DNA from: Terriglobus saanensis SP1PR4
Lineage (GTDB): Bacteria; Acidobacteriota; Terriglobia; Terriglobales; Acidobacteriaceae
Reading direction: 5' to 3'
Assembly (NCBI RefSeq): GCF_000179915.2
Contig: NC_014963.1
Location: forward strand, 248,001 to 312,000
Length of the DNA: 64,000 bases
Shown here piece by piece: positions 46,617 through 55,274 of this stretch. Position 1 is the first letter of the stretch. Each line of letters opens with the position of its first letter. The notes below the pieces were generated by a model. It was not told where the DNA came from, made no database searches, and saw nothing but the letters and a program-made list of their open reading frames with translations. Both the position numbers and the translations under genes were made by a program.

Positions 46617-47984
46617 ATGATTCAGGACTCTAGCGTCGCCCCCGTCACCACCATCGCCACCCTTGGCCAGCACGAAGGCCAGAGTGTGACCCTCCGCGGT
46701 TGGCTCTACAACCTCCGCGCCTCGGGGAAACTGCTCTTCCCGATCTTCCGCGACGGCACGGGAACCATTCAGGGAATCGTGCCCAAAGCGGCTGTTCCCG
46801 AGGAGGTTTTCGAGACCCTCAAGAACCTCACGCTGGAATCCAGCGTCATCGTCACCGGCAAAGTCCGTGCCGACTCCCGAGCCCCCTCCGGCTTCGAGCT
46901 TGACGTGGAAGACGTGCAGGTCCTGCAGCGTGTGGACGACGCCACACCCTTTCCCATCACGCTCAAAGAGCACGGCGTCGACTTTCTGATGGAGCATCGC
47001 CACCTCTGGATGCGCACGCCGCGCCAGTCCGCCATTCTTCGCGTTCGAGCCACCATCATGCGTGCTGCGGCGGAGTACTTCGACACCAACGGCTTCACCC
47101 GCACCGATCCGCCCATCCTCACGCCCAACGCCTGCGAAGGCACCAGCGAGCTCTTCGAGATGGAGTACTTCGACCAGGGCAACGCCTACCTCACCCAGTC
47201 CGGCCAACTCTACATCGAAGCCACGGCGCTCGCGCTCGGCAAGGTCTACAGCTTCGGACCCACCTTCCGCGCGGAAAAATCCAAGACCCGCCGTCATCTT
47301 ACCGAGTTCTGGATGATCGAACCCGAGGTGGCCTTCCTCGAACTCGACGGCCTGATGGACCTGTCGGAGGCCTTCCTCACCCACATCGTCACCACCGTCC
47401 TCGCCCAGCACCGCGCGGAACTCAAGGTCATCGGTCGCGACATCGCTGTCCTTGAGGCCGTCGTCGCTCCCGGCCCCAACGGAGAACGCGTCCCCTTTCC
47501 GCGCCTCTCCTACGATCAGGCCCATGAGATGCTGGAAGAAGCGTTCAGCAAGGGCCTCATCGAAACCGCGCACAAACCTGGCGACGACTTCGGCTCTCCG
47601 GACGAAACCTACATCTCCTCGCAGTTCGACAAGCCGGTTCTTATCCATCGGTATCCCACGGCCATCAAGGCCTTCTACATGCAGCCCGATCCCGTCGATC
47701 CCGCGCGCACGCTTTGCCTCGACGTCCTCGCGCCCGAAGGGTACGGAGAGATCATCGGCGGCTCGCAGCGCATCCACGACTACGACCTATTGAAATCCCG
47801 CATCGAACAGCATGGCCTGCCCCTCGACGCCTTCCAGTGGTACCTCGACCTCCGCCGTTACGGCTCCGTTCCCCACGCGGGCTTCGGCATGGGTATCGAA
47901 CGTGCGGTCGCCTGGATCTGCGGTTTGGATCACGTCCGCGAAACCATCCCCTTCGCCCGCACCCTCAACCGCATTTACCCGTAG
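46617..47984 (+). CDS. asnS: Asparaginyl-tRNA synthetase
   Basis: Charges tRNA-Asn with asparagine in the cytoplasm. An N-terminal OB-fold anticodon domain (about 10-110; [19 protein letters not shown]) precedes the class II catalytic core. The core has [38 protein letters not shown] (split over about 198-223), motif 2 [20 protein letters not shown] and motif 3 [13 protein letters not shown]. The TQSGQLY and FWMIEPE signatures favour asparagine over aspartate enzymes. The 455-residue length is normal. ATG at 46617 was chosen as it begins the conserved domain; the frame is open further upstream without homology. Confidence 0.93.
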   Translation: MIQDSSVAPVTTIATLGQHEGQSVTLRGWLYNLRASGKLLFPIFRDGTGTIQGIVPKAAVPEEVFETLKNLTLESSVIVTGKVRADSRAPSGFELDVEDVQVLQRVDDATPFPITLKEHGVDFLMEHRHLWMRTPRQSAILRVRATIMRAAAEYFDTNGFTRTDPPILTPNACEGTSELFEMEYFDQGNAYLTQSGQLYIEATALALGKVYSFGPTFRAEKSKTRRHLTEFWMIEPEVAFLELDGLMDLSEAFLTHIVTTVLAQHRAELKVIGRDIAVLEAVVAPGPNGERVPFPRLSYDQAHEMLEEAFSKGLIETAHKPGDDFGSPDETYISSQFDKPVLIHRYPTAIKAFYMQPDPVDPARTLCLDVLAPEGYGEIIGGSQRIHDYDLLKSRIEQHGLPLDAFQWYLDLRRYGSVPHAGFGMGIERAVAWICGLDHVRETIPFARTLNRIYP

Positions 47985-48005
47985 GAAGGAAGTCTCGCCA
48001 TCCCC

Positions 48006-48464
48006 ATGCAAACCATCCTGAAAAGAGCCGCTATAACCTCGCTGTTCCTCCTTACTCTCACACTTGCGGCACAGGAGAGAGGCACATGGAAGGCCGAGAG
48101 CAAAACGGCCCGCTCCATCACCGGGGATCTTATCCTCACGGACGAGAAGCTGACGATCTCCTTTTCCATGATTGCCATGGCGCGCATCCGTGGCCTGCAG
48201 CCGGAAGAGATTGGCTCTGTCTTCGACGTGGACAGCAATGAGGCCGGCCGTGGAAGCCTCTACCGCCTCAACATCCCGGCCAGCAAAAAATTCGCACATC
48301 ACAACAGCCTCTGCGGAGGGGAGGACGTGGAGTGGATGGTCACTTACGTCTCCGGAAAGACGATGCAGGTCGCTTTCTTTGGCAACGTGAAAGTCCCGGT
48401 CTTCGATCGCAACAAGATTGCCGACTCAAGCAATCTCTGCGGCACCTTTACTTACGCGAAGTAG
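48006..48464 (+). CDS. Secreted hypothetical protein
   Basis: A 152-residue protein with a clear signal peptide (about 1-22, ending LTLAAQ) and a mature, beta-rich part of about 130 residues containing only two cysteines (LCGGED and NLCGTF), which could form a disulfide. No family recognised. It starts 21 bases after asnS and may be co-transcribed with it, but no functional link is evident. Confidence 0.65.
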   Translation: MQTILKRAAITSLFLLTLTLAAQERGTWKAESKTARSITGDLILTDEKLTISFSMIAMARIRGLQPEEIGSVFDVDSNEAGRGSLYRLNIPASKKFAHHNSLCGGEDVEWMVTYVSGKTMQVAFFGNVKVPVFDRNKIADSSNLCGTFTYAK

Positions 48465-48572
48465 CCAGGATACTGCGCGCACCAGCCTTCGCGATCACTT
48501 CAAGGCGCCAGGACTGGTACGGTCGGAAAGTGCATCAGCGGTTACGTCTGTCTTGCTTCTGAATCGCCTTGG

Positions 48573-49397
48573 TTAAGATGCCGGATCGAATCTCGCCAGA
48601 ACGATCGGCTGATAGTAGCCGCTCTGCCCTGGCATGAGCCACTGCACGTCTTTGAAGCCGGCAGACTCCAGCTCGTTCGTGAGTTCGCTGCGCAGGATGC
48701 ACCGATATTCAGAGACGAAATGATGGGTCGTCCACGTAGGACGAGATTCCTCGGTAATGTAAAGGTGAACGATATATCGTTCCGCGTCGATCCAGTCCCA
48801 CACCTGATGAACGATGCGTCGTTCTCCCGCATCCCCATAAAACGCGGGCTGTTGCATGGTGGGTCTTTGATTGAGAAGTTCGTCATAGTCCCGGATGCTC
48901 GCGATGAATCGGCCGTTTTGCGCGAGCTTGGAACCGATCGCTCTGAGTGCACGTCGGACCTCGTCGCGGGATAAGTGCGGTAGAGCGTTATCCATTGCGG
49001 CTACCACATCGAAGGTGCTTTCCGTAATCTCCGACATCGAGGTCATGTCTGAGACGAGGAAAGAGATATCCACGCCGCGAATTTCAGCTTCCTGCCTGGC
49101 ACGCGTCACCGCTGCTTCGCTCAGGTCCGATGCCGTCACCGTATGGCCTAACTTTGCGAATCCAATCGCTTGAGTCCCAATACCGCACGCGCAGTCAAGG
49201 ATCTTGAGAGGTCGGTCAGTGGACTGCACATGCAAGAGAGGATCAAGAACCTTCGCTTGGCGATCAATCGCCCGGTCCCAGTCTTCGAAGATCAAGTGGT
49301 AGCGTGCCGCAAGCGATTCGTAGAAGTCCAGAACTTTTTGGTCCAGAACGCCTCCTCGTTTTTTCGGAGTCTGAGAAAACCTATTCGATGCGTTCAT
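48573..49397 (-). CDS. Class I SAM-dependent methyltransferase
   Basis: A 274-residue cytoplasmic Rossmann-fold methyltransferase. Motif I reads ILDCACGIGTQAIGFA, followed by VTASDLSEAAV (acidic ribose-binding residue), DMTSM and VVAAMDNALPHL. The closing beta-strands run to LARFDPAS. The layout resembles glycine/sarcosine N-methyltransferase relatives, but the acceptor is not readable. It is separated by 151 bases from the divergent DoxX gene and converges on the asnS-linked hypothetical gene. Confidence 0.85.
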   Translation of the reverse strand: MNASNRFSQTPKKRGGVLDQKVLDFYESLAARYHLIFEDWDRAIDRQAKVLDPLLHVQSTDRPLKILDCACGIGTQAIGFAKLGHTVTASDLSEAAVTRARQEAEIRGVDISFLVSDMTSMSEITESTFDVVAAMDNALPHLSRDEVRRALRAIGSKLAQNGRFIASIRDYDELLNQRPTMQQPAFYGDAGERRIVHQVWDWIDAERYIVHLYITEESRPTWTTHHFVSEYRCILRSELTNELESAGFKDVQWLMPGQSGYYQPIVLARFDPAS

Positions 49398-49548
49398 CCT
49401 ATCGTGACGAATAGTTCGGCTCTTCGTGGACCTGTCGAGGCTTCAAGGCAGTGGCTGGTGTTCTTTGCTATAAGGGGAAGTACCCTTCACCCCACAGCAC
49501 ATCCGACACAATGAACCACGGGAACAAATTCAAAGCAGGAGCTTCGAA

Positions 49549-49947
49549 ATGCCGAAATCTCTCGACCGTCTTCAGCCTTGGGGAGCGTCTGTCTTACGCC
49601 TTGCACTCGGTCTCTCCATGGCCGTCCATGGCTATCAGAAAGTAGTGCCCCATAACGCGACCGCACACTTCGCGCATTATGTCGTTTCGCTGGGCATGTC
49701 CTACTGGCTCGGAGTTGTCTCGGCCTACACGGAGTTTTTCGGTGGAGTCTTTGTACTCCTCGGCCTTCTGACACGCCTCGCGGCGGCATTCATCTGCATC
49801 AACATGCTCGTGGCCCTCATCACAGTAGGCATCCACCAGGGCTTCGGCATCTACAACTACATCTTCGCCTTTGTGGCGATTGCCTTTATGCTCGTCGTCA
49901 ACGGAGCAGGTGCCTTGTCGCTGGACCGCAGGATCGGTCTTTCGTAA
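49549..49947 (+). CDS. DoxX family membrane protein
   Basis: A 132-residue protein with four membrane helices. DoxX features are the first helix VLRLALGLSMAVHGYQKV, the second with YTEFFGGVFVLLGLLTRLAA, and the last VVNGAGALSLDRRI. Relatives take part in thiosulfate oxidation or redox homeostasis; the function here is unknown. The start has AGGAG eight bases upstream. Confidence 0.88.
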   Translation: MPKSLDRLQPWGASVLRLALGLSMAVHGYQKVVPHNATAHFAHYVVSLGMSYWLGVVSAYTEFFGGVFVLLGLLTRLAAAFICINMLVALITVGIHQGFGIYNYIFAFVAIAFMLVVNGAGALSLDRRIGLS

Positions 49948-50007
49948 GCGGGACTGTCGGAATCAATACACCTAAAATGTTATTCTCTACACATTGAGGT
50001 CACGCTG

Positions 50008-50220
50008 ATGCGGACAAACATCGAGATTGACGACGCGCTGATCAAGCAGGTAATGCGTCGCGGTAAGCTGCCCACAAAGCGCGCAGCGGTCGATGCCGCA
50101 CTCCGGTTGATGAAGCAGGTACAGTCTCAGGCGAAGGTCCAAAAGCTCTGGGGCAAGATCCCATGGGAAGGCGACCTCGACGAGATGCGAAAGAGTCGCT
50201 TTCCCGACTGGCCCGAATGA
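50008..50220 (+). CDS. vapB: VapB-family antitoxin
   Basis: A 70-residue antitoxin with a ribbon-helix-helix N-terminus (MRTNIEIDDALIKQVM) and the helix KRAAVDAALRLMKQ typical of the VapB group (PF09957-like). The C-terminal tail (WEGDLDEMRKSRF) should wrap the toxin. It would autorepress the operon with the toxin, with which it overlaps by four bases. GAGGT lies before the ATG, and the upstream 60 bases are AT-rich as expected for a promoter/operator. Confidence 0.88.
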   Translation: MRTNIEIDDALIKQVMRRGKLPTKRAAVDAALRLMKQVQSQAKVQKLWGKIPWEGDLDEMRKSRFPDWPE

Positions 50221-50612
50221 TCGTTGTCGATACCAGTGTCTGGATAGATCTCTTGCGCGGTACGGAGAACTCGGAGTCGCTTTGGCTACGCGAGGCGCTC
50301 GGACATCGGCCCATCGCTCTGACGGATCTAACCCTGTGTGAGGTGCTTCAGGGCATCTCTCAAAAGCGAAGTTTCGACAATGCGCTGAAGCGACTGTCCA
50401 CTTTGAAGGTCTATGAATGCTGTGGACCTCGAATGGCAATTGCCGCCGCTGCCAACTTTCAGACACTTCGCCGCCGAGGTTTAACGGTCCGCAAAACGAT
50501 CGATTGCCTTATCGCCACCTTTTGTATCGAGCAAAAGCACACGCTCCTGCACCGCGACCGGGATTTCGATGCGTTTGAGCAGCACCTCGACCTTAAAGTT
50601 CTCCATCCCTAA
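50217..50612 (+). CDS. vapC: VapC-family PIN-domain toxin (ribonuclease)
   Basis: A 131-residue PIN-domain endoribonuclease. Acidic catalytic residues are visible in MIVVDTSVWIDLLRG (first Asp), LTLCEVLQGI (Glu), RKTIDCLIATFC (Asp) and LHRDRDFDAF (Asp). Targets are usually tRNA or rRNA loops. The ATG at 50217 overlaps the vapB stop. A perfect bidirectional hairpin terminator lies 50 bases downstream. Confidence 0.9.
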   Translation: MIVVDTSVWIDLLRGTENSESLWLREALGHRPIALTDLTLCEVLQGISQKRSFDNALKRLSTLKVYECCGPRMAIAAAANFQTLRRRGLTVRKTIDCLIATFCIEQKHTLLHRDRDFDAFEQHLDLKVLHP

Positions 50613-50662
50613 CGACGAGACAGCACCGCACCTACCTCACCATGCGGTAGAAGCGCAAACAA

Positions 50663-50695
50663 ACACAGGCAGGGCGCAAAGCGCCCTGCCTGTGT
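50663..50695. terminator. Bidirectional intrinsic terminator between vapC and the DinB-like gene
   Basis: A perfect 15-base stem (ACACAGGCAGGGCGC and its complement) around an AAA loop, midway between convergent genes. The U-tracts are short on both sides. Confidence 0.75.
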
Positions 50696-50712
50696 TATGT
50701 AAACCTGAGCAG

Positions 50713-51252
50713 CTACTTTTCGCTCGTAGGCGGCGTAAGGTCCTTATCGCGCAGATAGTCGCTGAGAATCGCGTACTGCTCGTTGTCGTGCGAGATATTT
50801 CCCCACAGAACGGTGATACGCGCACGGCTGCCGCGGGGGTTCTTGATCGGGTCGGCGAGGTTCGCGTCCGTTGTCGAGCCATAAGCCTTGTCGCAAAGAA
50901 CAAACGAAGCCTTCAGGGCTGCGAGAACTTCTTCCTTGGTTGCGGTCTCCGCCGGAACCTTGGGTAGATCTGCTGCAGGCGTACCTAACACCGCGCCGCA
51001 GCTTCCAACCTGAGCCTCGCTGATGTGGTTCACCACGCGTGCAAAGGTACGGATATCCGGATGCGGTTTAAATCCATAGCTCTCCGCAGGCATCTTTTCT
51101 GCGGCTTTTATCGCGTTGGTCTTCACGCGGTTATACGCGCCAAGCACTTCGGCGGCTGGGCCAGAGGGCGCGCTTGTTGGGGCTTGTGCTGTAACAATAC
51201 CGCCTACGGCAGCCAGGGAAAGAACTGCTGCAATCATGGTCGTGCGCTGCAT
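50713..51252 (-). CDS. Exported DinB-like protein
   Basis: A 179-residue protein with a signal peptide (about 1-22, ending GIVTAQ) and a DinB/YfiT-like four-helix bundle. The metal histidine pattern appears as ARVVNHISEAQ and WGNISHDNEQY, with the closing helix YAILSDYLRDKDLTPP. DinB proteins are usually cytoplasmic thiol-transferase or metal-binding bundles, so an export signal is a feature of a subset common in this phylum. Function unknown. It is followed by the shared terminator at 50663. Confidence 0.85.
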   Translation of the reverse strand: MQRTTMIAAVLSLAAVGGIVTAQAPTSAPSGPAAEVLGAYNRVKTNAIKAAEKMPAESYGFKPHPDIRTFARVVNHISEAQVGSCGAVLGTPAADLPKVPAETATKEEVLAALKASFVLCDKAYGSTTDANLADPIKNPRGSRARITVLWGNISHDNEQYAILSDYLRDKDLTPPTSEK

Positions 51253-51336
51253 GGAAAGGTCCTTTCAAAGAAACAAACCCAGCCTACGCGGGACAGCGTC
51301 GACCGACAAGCGATTTGTTCTCTGAAATCCGAGCGT

Positions 51337-52344
51337 CTAACCTGCAATCGGCCCGACCAGCGTGCCCAACAACTCGATGGACCGCATCTGGTCCGCATGC
51401 GCTACACCGCCGCCGCTCATGTGCAGGGCCACCTGGCTCAGGCCGCCCAGCACCTCGTCGTAGTACCGCAGCTTGGTGGCCACGGTCTCCGGCGCACCGA
51501 TCAGGTACGCCGCCGTCGGCGCAAGCTGCGCGTCGAAGCTCTCGCGCGTGATCGGTCCCCATCCACGTTCACGCCCGATGCGACCGAAGGTCTCCTTGTG
51601 CGAAGGCCAGAAGATATCCGCGGCCTGCTGGTCCGTATCGGCCAGAAAGCCCAGGGCATGCACGGACACATCCGTCTTCGCGGGATCGTGCCCGGCGCGC
51701 GCCCATGCCTGGCGATAGAGATCGATCATCGGACGAAACCGATGCGGCTCGCCGCCGATAATGGCAACCGTGAGCGGCAGCCCCAGCAGCCCCGCCCGTG
51801 CGAAGGAGGCAGGCGTTCCACCCACACCCAGACGAACCGGAAGCTGCTGCTGCACCGGCCTGGGCCAAACACCCTGGCCGTTCAAAGACGAGCGATGCTT
51901 GCCTTGCCAGGTTACCAGCGTCTCATCGCGCAACTTCAAGAGAAGGTCCAGCTTCTCCGCAAACAGCTCATCGTAGTGCTTGGTGTCATAGCCGAAGAGC
52001 GGATAGCTCTCGATAAAGGAACCGCGCCCCACCACGATCTCCGCGCGTCCGTTGGAGATTAGGTCGATCGTCGCAAAGTCTTGAAAGACGCGCACCGGAT
52101 CGTCGCTCGACAGCACCGTCACCGCGCTCGACAGCCGAATCTGCTCCGTCACCGAAGCGGCGGCCGCCAGAAAGATCGCAGGCGACGAAGCGAGATACTC
52201 CACGCGATGGTGCTCGCCGATTCCGTACGTGGAAATGCCCACGCGGTCAGCAAGCTTAATCTCCTCCATCAGGTTTTTGGCGCGCTGCGCGCCGGTGAGC
52301 TCCGGCCCACCCATCTGCACGAAACTATCGATTCCGATTTCCAT
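51337..52344 (-). CDS. LLM-class flavin-dependent oxidoreductase (luciferase-like)
   Basis: A 335-residue flavin- or F420-dependent TIM-barrel monooxygenase. Signatures are the start MEIGIDSFVQMGG, ISTYGIGEHHRVEY, IRLSSAVTVLSSDDPVRVFQDFA, GRAEIVVGRGSF and LPVRLGVGGTPASFARAG. The substrate is unknown, as usual in the family. The frame opens at 52398, but the ATG at 52344 begins the conserved strand. A family A repeat lies just upstream, within or near its promoter. Confidence 0.88.
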   Translation of the reverse strand: MEIGIDSFVQMGGPELTGAQRAKNLMEEIKLADRVGISTYGIGEHHRVEYLASSPAIFLAAAASVTEQIRLSSAVTVLSSDDPVRVFQDFATIDLISNGRAEIVVGRGSFIESYPLFGYDTKHYDELFAEKLDLLLKLRDETLVTWQGKHRSSLNGQGVWPRPVQQQLPVRLGVGGTPASFARAGLLGLPLTVAIIGGEPHRFRPMIDLYRQAWARAGHDPAKTDVSVHALGFLADTDQQAADIFWPSHKETFGRIGRERGWGPITRESFDAQLAPTAAYLIGAPETVATKLRYYDEVLGGLSQVALHMSGGGVAHADQMRSIELLGTLVGPIAG

Positions 52345-52390
52345 GCTGGATAAGATGCACGACACTTGTCGTTTGATGCAAGCCTGTAGC

Positions 52391-52446
52391 GTGCCCATTC
52401 TTTCGCAGTTTCATCGCGAAAGGGTGGGGTCGCGCGGAGCGCACAG
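52391..52446 (+). repeat. Hairpin repeat, family A copy 3
   Basis: CCCATTCTTTCGC (52394-52406) pairs with GCGAAAGGGTGGG (52416-52428), with the same two G-U wobbles as copy 2. The tail tcgcgcggagcgcaca is conserved for 16 bases and then lost. It sits 47 bases upstream of the luciferase-like gene start, which reads the other way. Confidence 0.72.
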
Positions 52447-52722
52447 TACGTATGGCATTCGCCAAATTCGATCTCTGCTAACTCGACGAGCAGGGAGCTG
52501 GCCCAAGGAAGCGAGTGATGACTGCAGCTGTTCCTCGAGTCCGAAGTCGCTCTTGCCCCCGGCCACGGTCGAATCGTTAGTTAGTAGGGCCACAATTCCT
52601 CTCATTCGGTCGCTTGAACTCGGCTAAATCGGTCGGTTTCAGTGAGTACAAGATGCTCTGGAAGGAATCGTTCGGCTGTCTCAACGCTATGAATTCGCCG
52701 GATTGAGGGATCTGGTCGCTGC
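52447..52722. other. Unassigned stretch, possible decayed coding sequence
   Basis: 276 bases with no recognised gene. A short minus-strand frame (52411-52605) has a protein-like composition (MRGIVALLTNDSTVAGG...) but no ribosome binding site, partner or family, and it runs into the repeat. It may be a gene remnant or chance. No terminator or promoter could be assigned with confidence. Confidence 0.25.
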
Positions 52723-53544
52723 TTACATTGCCTTCGTAAGGTCCAAGCGGGCAAGGATACCTTCAGAACGCTTCTGCAGCATCCACTTCCACAGCCGTTG
52801 TTCGTCATCGGCAGGCCACATTCTATGCAACTCGTTCTTGGCAACTTCTTCTCGTCCGCTATACAAATCTCCAAAGACGATGTCCAAAATGTAGCCTTTT
52901 ACCTGTCCCGAACGGAATGCATTCTTGACGCGGCGGTTTCTAAACTCATCAATCTCTCGCGTCGTTAATTGAAGGCGGATGGCTGCAGTTCGATGATCAA
53001 AGTGGGATTTGCAGGCGGAGGATTCATTTACGAGTGCATTGCCATGAATGTTGAGCGCCACCTCAGGAACAAAGAGGTCTTGGTGGTAGACGTCCGCGAG
53101 TTCCGGGTCTCCTTGGAAGGCATCGTCTGCAGTCCAGATATGCCAACGTCCATCGCTACAACCGTTCTCAATCCAGAACCCATAACCATTCCTAATGGTT
53201 GCTATGACCCGAGGATGAGGCCCTAAGCCAAGGACAAACAGTCGGCTTGGGCTGGAATCATCTTGTATTACGAAGAAAACTAGGCCCTCCTTAGTAGGGC
53301 CTTGAGCGGATGAAATCTGTATTCCGGTTGCTACATGCTCAAACAGAAGCTTCCCTTCAACGTCCGATACTTCAACATGGCAATTCCCATCACCGTGTAT
53401 CAGTCGAACTGTGACGCTTTGAAGGCGCATGGTCTGAGTGCTGCCCTTACCCAAGTCACAATTGAGATGGTAGGGGAGCATCTTGGCATGCGCTGAATAA
53501 GCGAAACTGAATAGTAAAGTGAGGACAAATTTGTAACGAAACAT
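52723..53544 (-). CDS. Exported hypothetical protein
   Basis: A 273-residue protein with a signal peptide (MFRYKFVLTLLFSFAYSAHA). The mature part looks beta-rich in the first two thirds and helical and charged at the end (LYSGREEVAKNELHRMWPADDEQRLWKWM). No family recognised. Codon use looks less GC-biased than in neighbours, which may indicate more recent acquisition. The frame opens at 53601, but the ATG at 53544 begins the signal peptide. Confidence 0.6.
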   Translation of the reverse strand: MFRYKFVLTLLFSFAYSAHAKMLPYHLNCDLGKGSTQTMRLQSVTVRLIHGDGNCHVEVSDVEGKLLFEHVATGIQISSAQGPTKEGLVFFVIQDDSSPSRLFVLGLGPHPRVIATIRNGYGFWIENGCSDGRWHIWTADDAFQGDPELADVYHQDLFVPEVALNIHGNALVNESSACKSHFDHRTAAIRLQLTTREIDEFRNRRVKNAFRSGQVKGYILDIVFGDLYSGREEVAKNELHRMWPADDEQRLWKWMLQKRSEGILARLDLTKAM

Positions 53545-53635
53545 GTTGGCGACGATTCTAGCTCTTTTGGTCCCTGCGGTCGTCATCATGTCGATTCTCA
53601 ATAGCTACGCAATAATTGCCAACAAGAGCGAAGGC

Positions 53636-53673
53636 GAAAGCAGATCCCTTCGCTACGCTACGGGATGACAAAT
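53636..53673 (+). repeat. Family B short hairpin repeat
   Basis: gaaagcagatccc, a ttcgctacgctac core and gggatgacaaat match the copies at 39452 and 59611 almost exactly. It lies just beyond the stop of the converging-side lipoprotein gene at 53692, in the 147-base gap upstream of the hypothetical gene. Confidence 0.72.
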
Positions 53674-53691
53674 AGGACTTCTTCAAGAGGC

Positions 53692-54180
53692 CTACGGCAT
53701 CACCGCCGCGCGCTGTCCCAGCAGGAAAGCCGCCCGCGCATTGGGTGTAGCCGCCGCAACGGATTCGACGCTCTTCGCCGATTCACCGTCGTACCGCATA
53801 TATGCGTACTTCTTCTCAGGAGTCGCATCCACATTCACCTGTTCCACGGAAACTACTTTGGCAGGGATATTGCCGCCAAACCAGCGCGGATCTTCGGTCT
53901 GCTTCCAGGTCACGAGAGAAAGCTGCGACCCTGCAGGATAGGCCGCATCGCTGTTCTTGCGGGCGTAGTTCACGGCTACATCGTTGCCGTAGAGGGTCGA
54001 CATCGTCGAACTCGGTTTGTCGATCCACGAGGTAATCACACGACCGTGCATTGCCGCGCCGGGTACGCCGTTTACCTTACTGGCATCTTCATTCAGAGTC
54101 GTGGTAACGCGCGAGTTCGTCGCCTCACAACCGGCCAAACCACCCAGCAGCAACAGGCCTAAAACTTGAGCTACTCGCAT
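53692..54180 (-). CDS. P460-like lipoprotein lacking a haem motif
   Basis: A 162-residue lipoprotein (lipobox LAGC near residue 18). The core STLYGNDVAVNYARKN...YPAGSQLSLVTWKQ matches the fold of the P460 domain in the neighbouring gene (ILGNDIAVKAI...WPDGAAFAKVAWAQ), but there is no CxxCH, so no covalent haem is expected. Its ATG overlaps the neighbour's TAA (TAATG), indicating coupled translation. It may be a haem-less partner or inhibitor subunit of the P460 cytochrome; this is inferred from shared sequence and gene order. Confidence 0.68.
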   Translation of the reverse strand: MRVAQVLGLLLLGGLAGCEATNSRVTTTLNEDASKVNGVPGAAMHGRVITSWIDKPSSTMSTLYGNDVAVNYARKNSDAAYPAGSQLSLVTWKQTEDPRWFGGNIPAKVVSVEQVNVDATPEKKYAYMRYDGESAKSVESVAAATPNARAAFLLGQRAAVMP

Positions 54181-55154
54181 TATTGGCCTCCCTGGATCGG
54201 CATCGTGTAGACATAATCGTTCTTGCGCACGGGATTATGGCAGCCAATGCATTCGTTGGCGAAGTTCGCTTCTTTGCCATACGGCTTCAAGTCCATGCCG
54301 ACCCAGCGCGCCCATCCCCAACCGGCGGTGGAAGCGTACTTCTGGCTGTCTTTGACCATGAACTCCACCTGCTTGAATGCGCCCGTGTGGATCGCGCCCT
54401 GCGCGTCCGGCTCCTGTGCCCAGGCCACCTTGGCAAAGGCCGCGCCGTCGGGCCAGGGGTTGATGTGGTTCTCTGCGATTGCCTTCACGGCAATGTCATT
54501 GCCAAGGATCTGGCGCATCGTGTGGTTGTCGAAACGGTCCGTCGAACTGATGGCTTTCCAGTTCTTATAGTCCGGAAAAAACTCGATGCCGTTGAGCTCG
54601 GGCTTCACTTGTAATGGCGTATCACTCGCGGTGATCCACTTCGCATACTGCTCGTCCGAATCCCTGTTTGCCGTCGGTGCAGCCATGTCGACCTTCGCCG
54701 GGCCAGCGGAAACCGCAGGAGCCAGATAATTCCGCAGAACCGCAAGCTGTTCCGGCGTGATCGTCGCTCCAGGATGGACTTTGCGGTAGGACGGCAGCGG
54801 CATCGCACCCATCTGGATCTCGTTTACAGCTTCAAAGAGCGCGCCCTTCTGCTGCGCTTCGGGCAACTTCCCGATCTCGGAGAAGTTCAGGTGCGCCCGC
54901 GCCGTGCGCACATCCTTGGACACCATCCAGTATGCAGGCACAATCTGGTCAAACCAGGCCAGTTTCGTCTCGTTGGAATGGCAGTTGTAGCAGGAGTTCC
55001 GTAGGATCGCTTTCACCTCGGGCGGGGCCTGAATTTCTGCGGTCACGGGCGGGTTCGTGATCGGCGGCCGAACAAACTGCAGACAAACGAAGCCAAGGAA
55101 AAGAACTCCCGCTGTAAGAACCAGGCGTAAACGTGTTTTTGGTTCGAGTGCCAA
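54180..55154 (-). CDS. Haem-binding/cytochrome P460 domain protein
   Basis: A 324-residue membrane-anchored cytochrome. After one N-terminal helix (about 6-24) comes a haem-binding domain with CYNCHSNETK and PLPSYRKVHPGATIT. The C-terminal P460-type domain (about 200-324; TMRQILGNDIAVKAI, WGWARWVGMD) carries a second site, CIGCHNPV. P460 relatives oxidise hydroxylamine or nitrogen oxides; a role in NO or peroxide handling is possible but unproven. The start is TTG at 55154 with GGAAAGGG six bases upstream; the frame is open further into the opposite strand of ychF. It is coupled with the haem-less lipoprotein gene. Confidence 0.85.
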   Translation of the reverse strand: MALEPKTRLRLVLTAGVLFLGFVCLQFVRPPITNPPVTAEIQAPPEVKAILRNSCYNCHSNETKLAWFDQIVPAYWMVSKDVRTARAHLNFSEIGKLPEAQQKGALFEAVNEIQMGAMPLPSYRKVHPGATITPEQLAVLRNYLAPAVSAGPAKVDMAAPTANRDSDEQYAKWITASDTPLQVKPELNGIEFFPDYKNWKAISSTDRFDNHTMRQILGNDIAVKAIAENHINPWPDGAAFAKVAWAQEPDAQGAIHTGAFKQVEFMVKDSQKYASTAGWGWARWVGMDLKPYGKEANFANECIGCHNPVRKNDYVYTMPIQGGQ

Positions 55155-55274
55155 GGTTTTCCCTTTCCTGTGGTTCTTGCAGCGGTCCTTACAAGGGACC
55201 CGATCAGGCGCATGCACTATCCTGATTATGCATGGACGCGACCCAGCAGGGTTTCGTCGCAAAAGGAATGAACA

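Noticed and set aside
46527-47777. Minus-strand open frame continuing the M20 peptidase upstream for 417 codons across asnS
   Set aside because: It is the antisense shadow of asnS, whose motifs are unmistakable; the peptidase signal peptide begins at 46526.
52602-52874. Minus-strand 90-codon frame overlapping the hypothetical gene's end
   Set aside because: It overlaps a better-supported frame in another phase and has no start signal or family resemblance.
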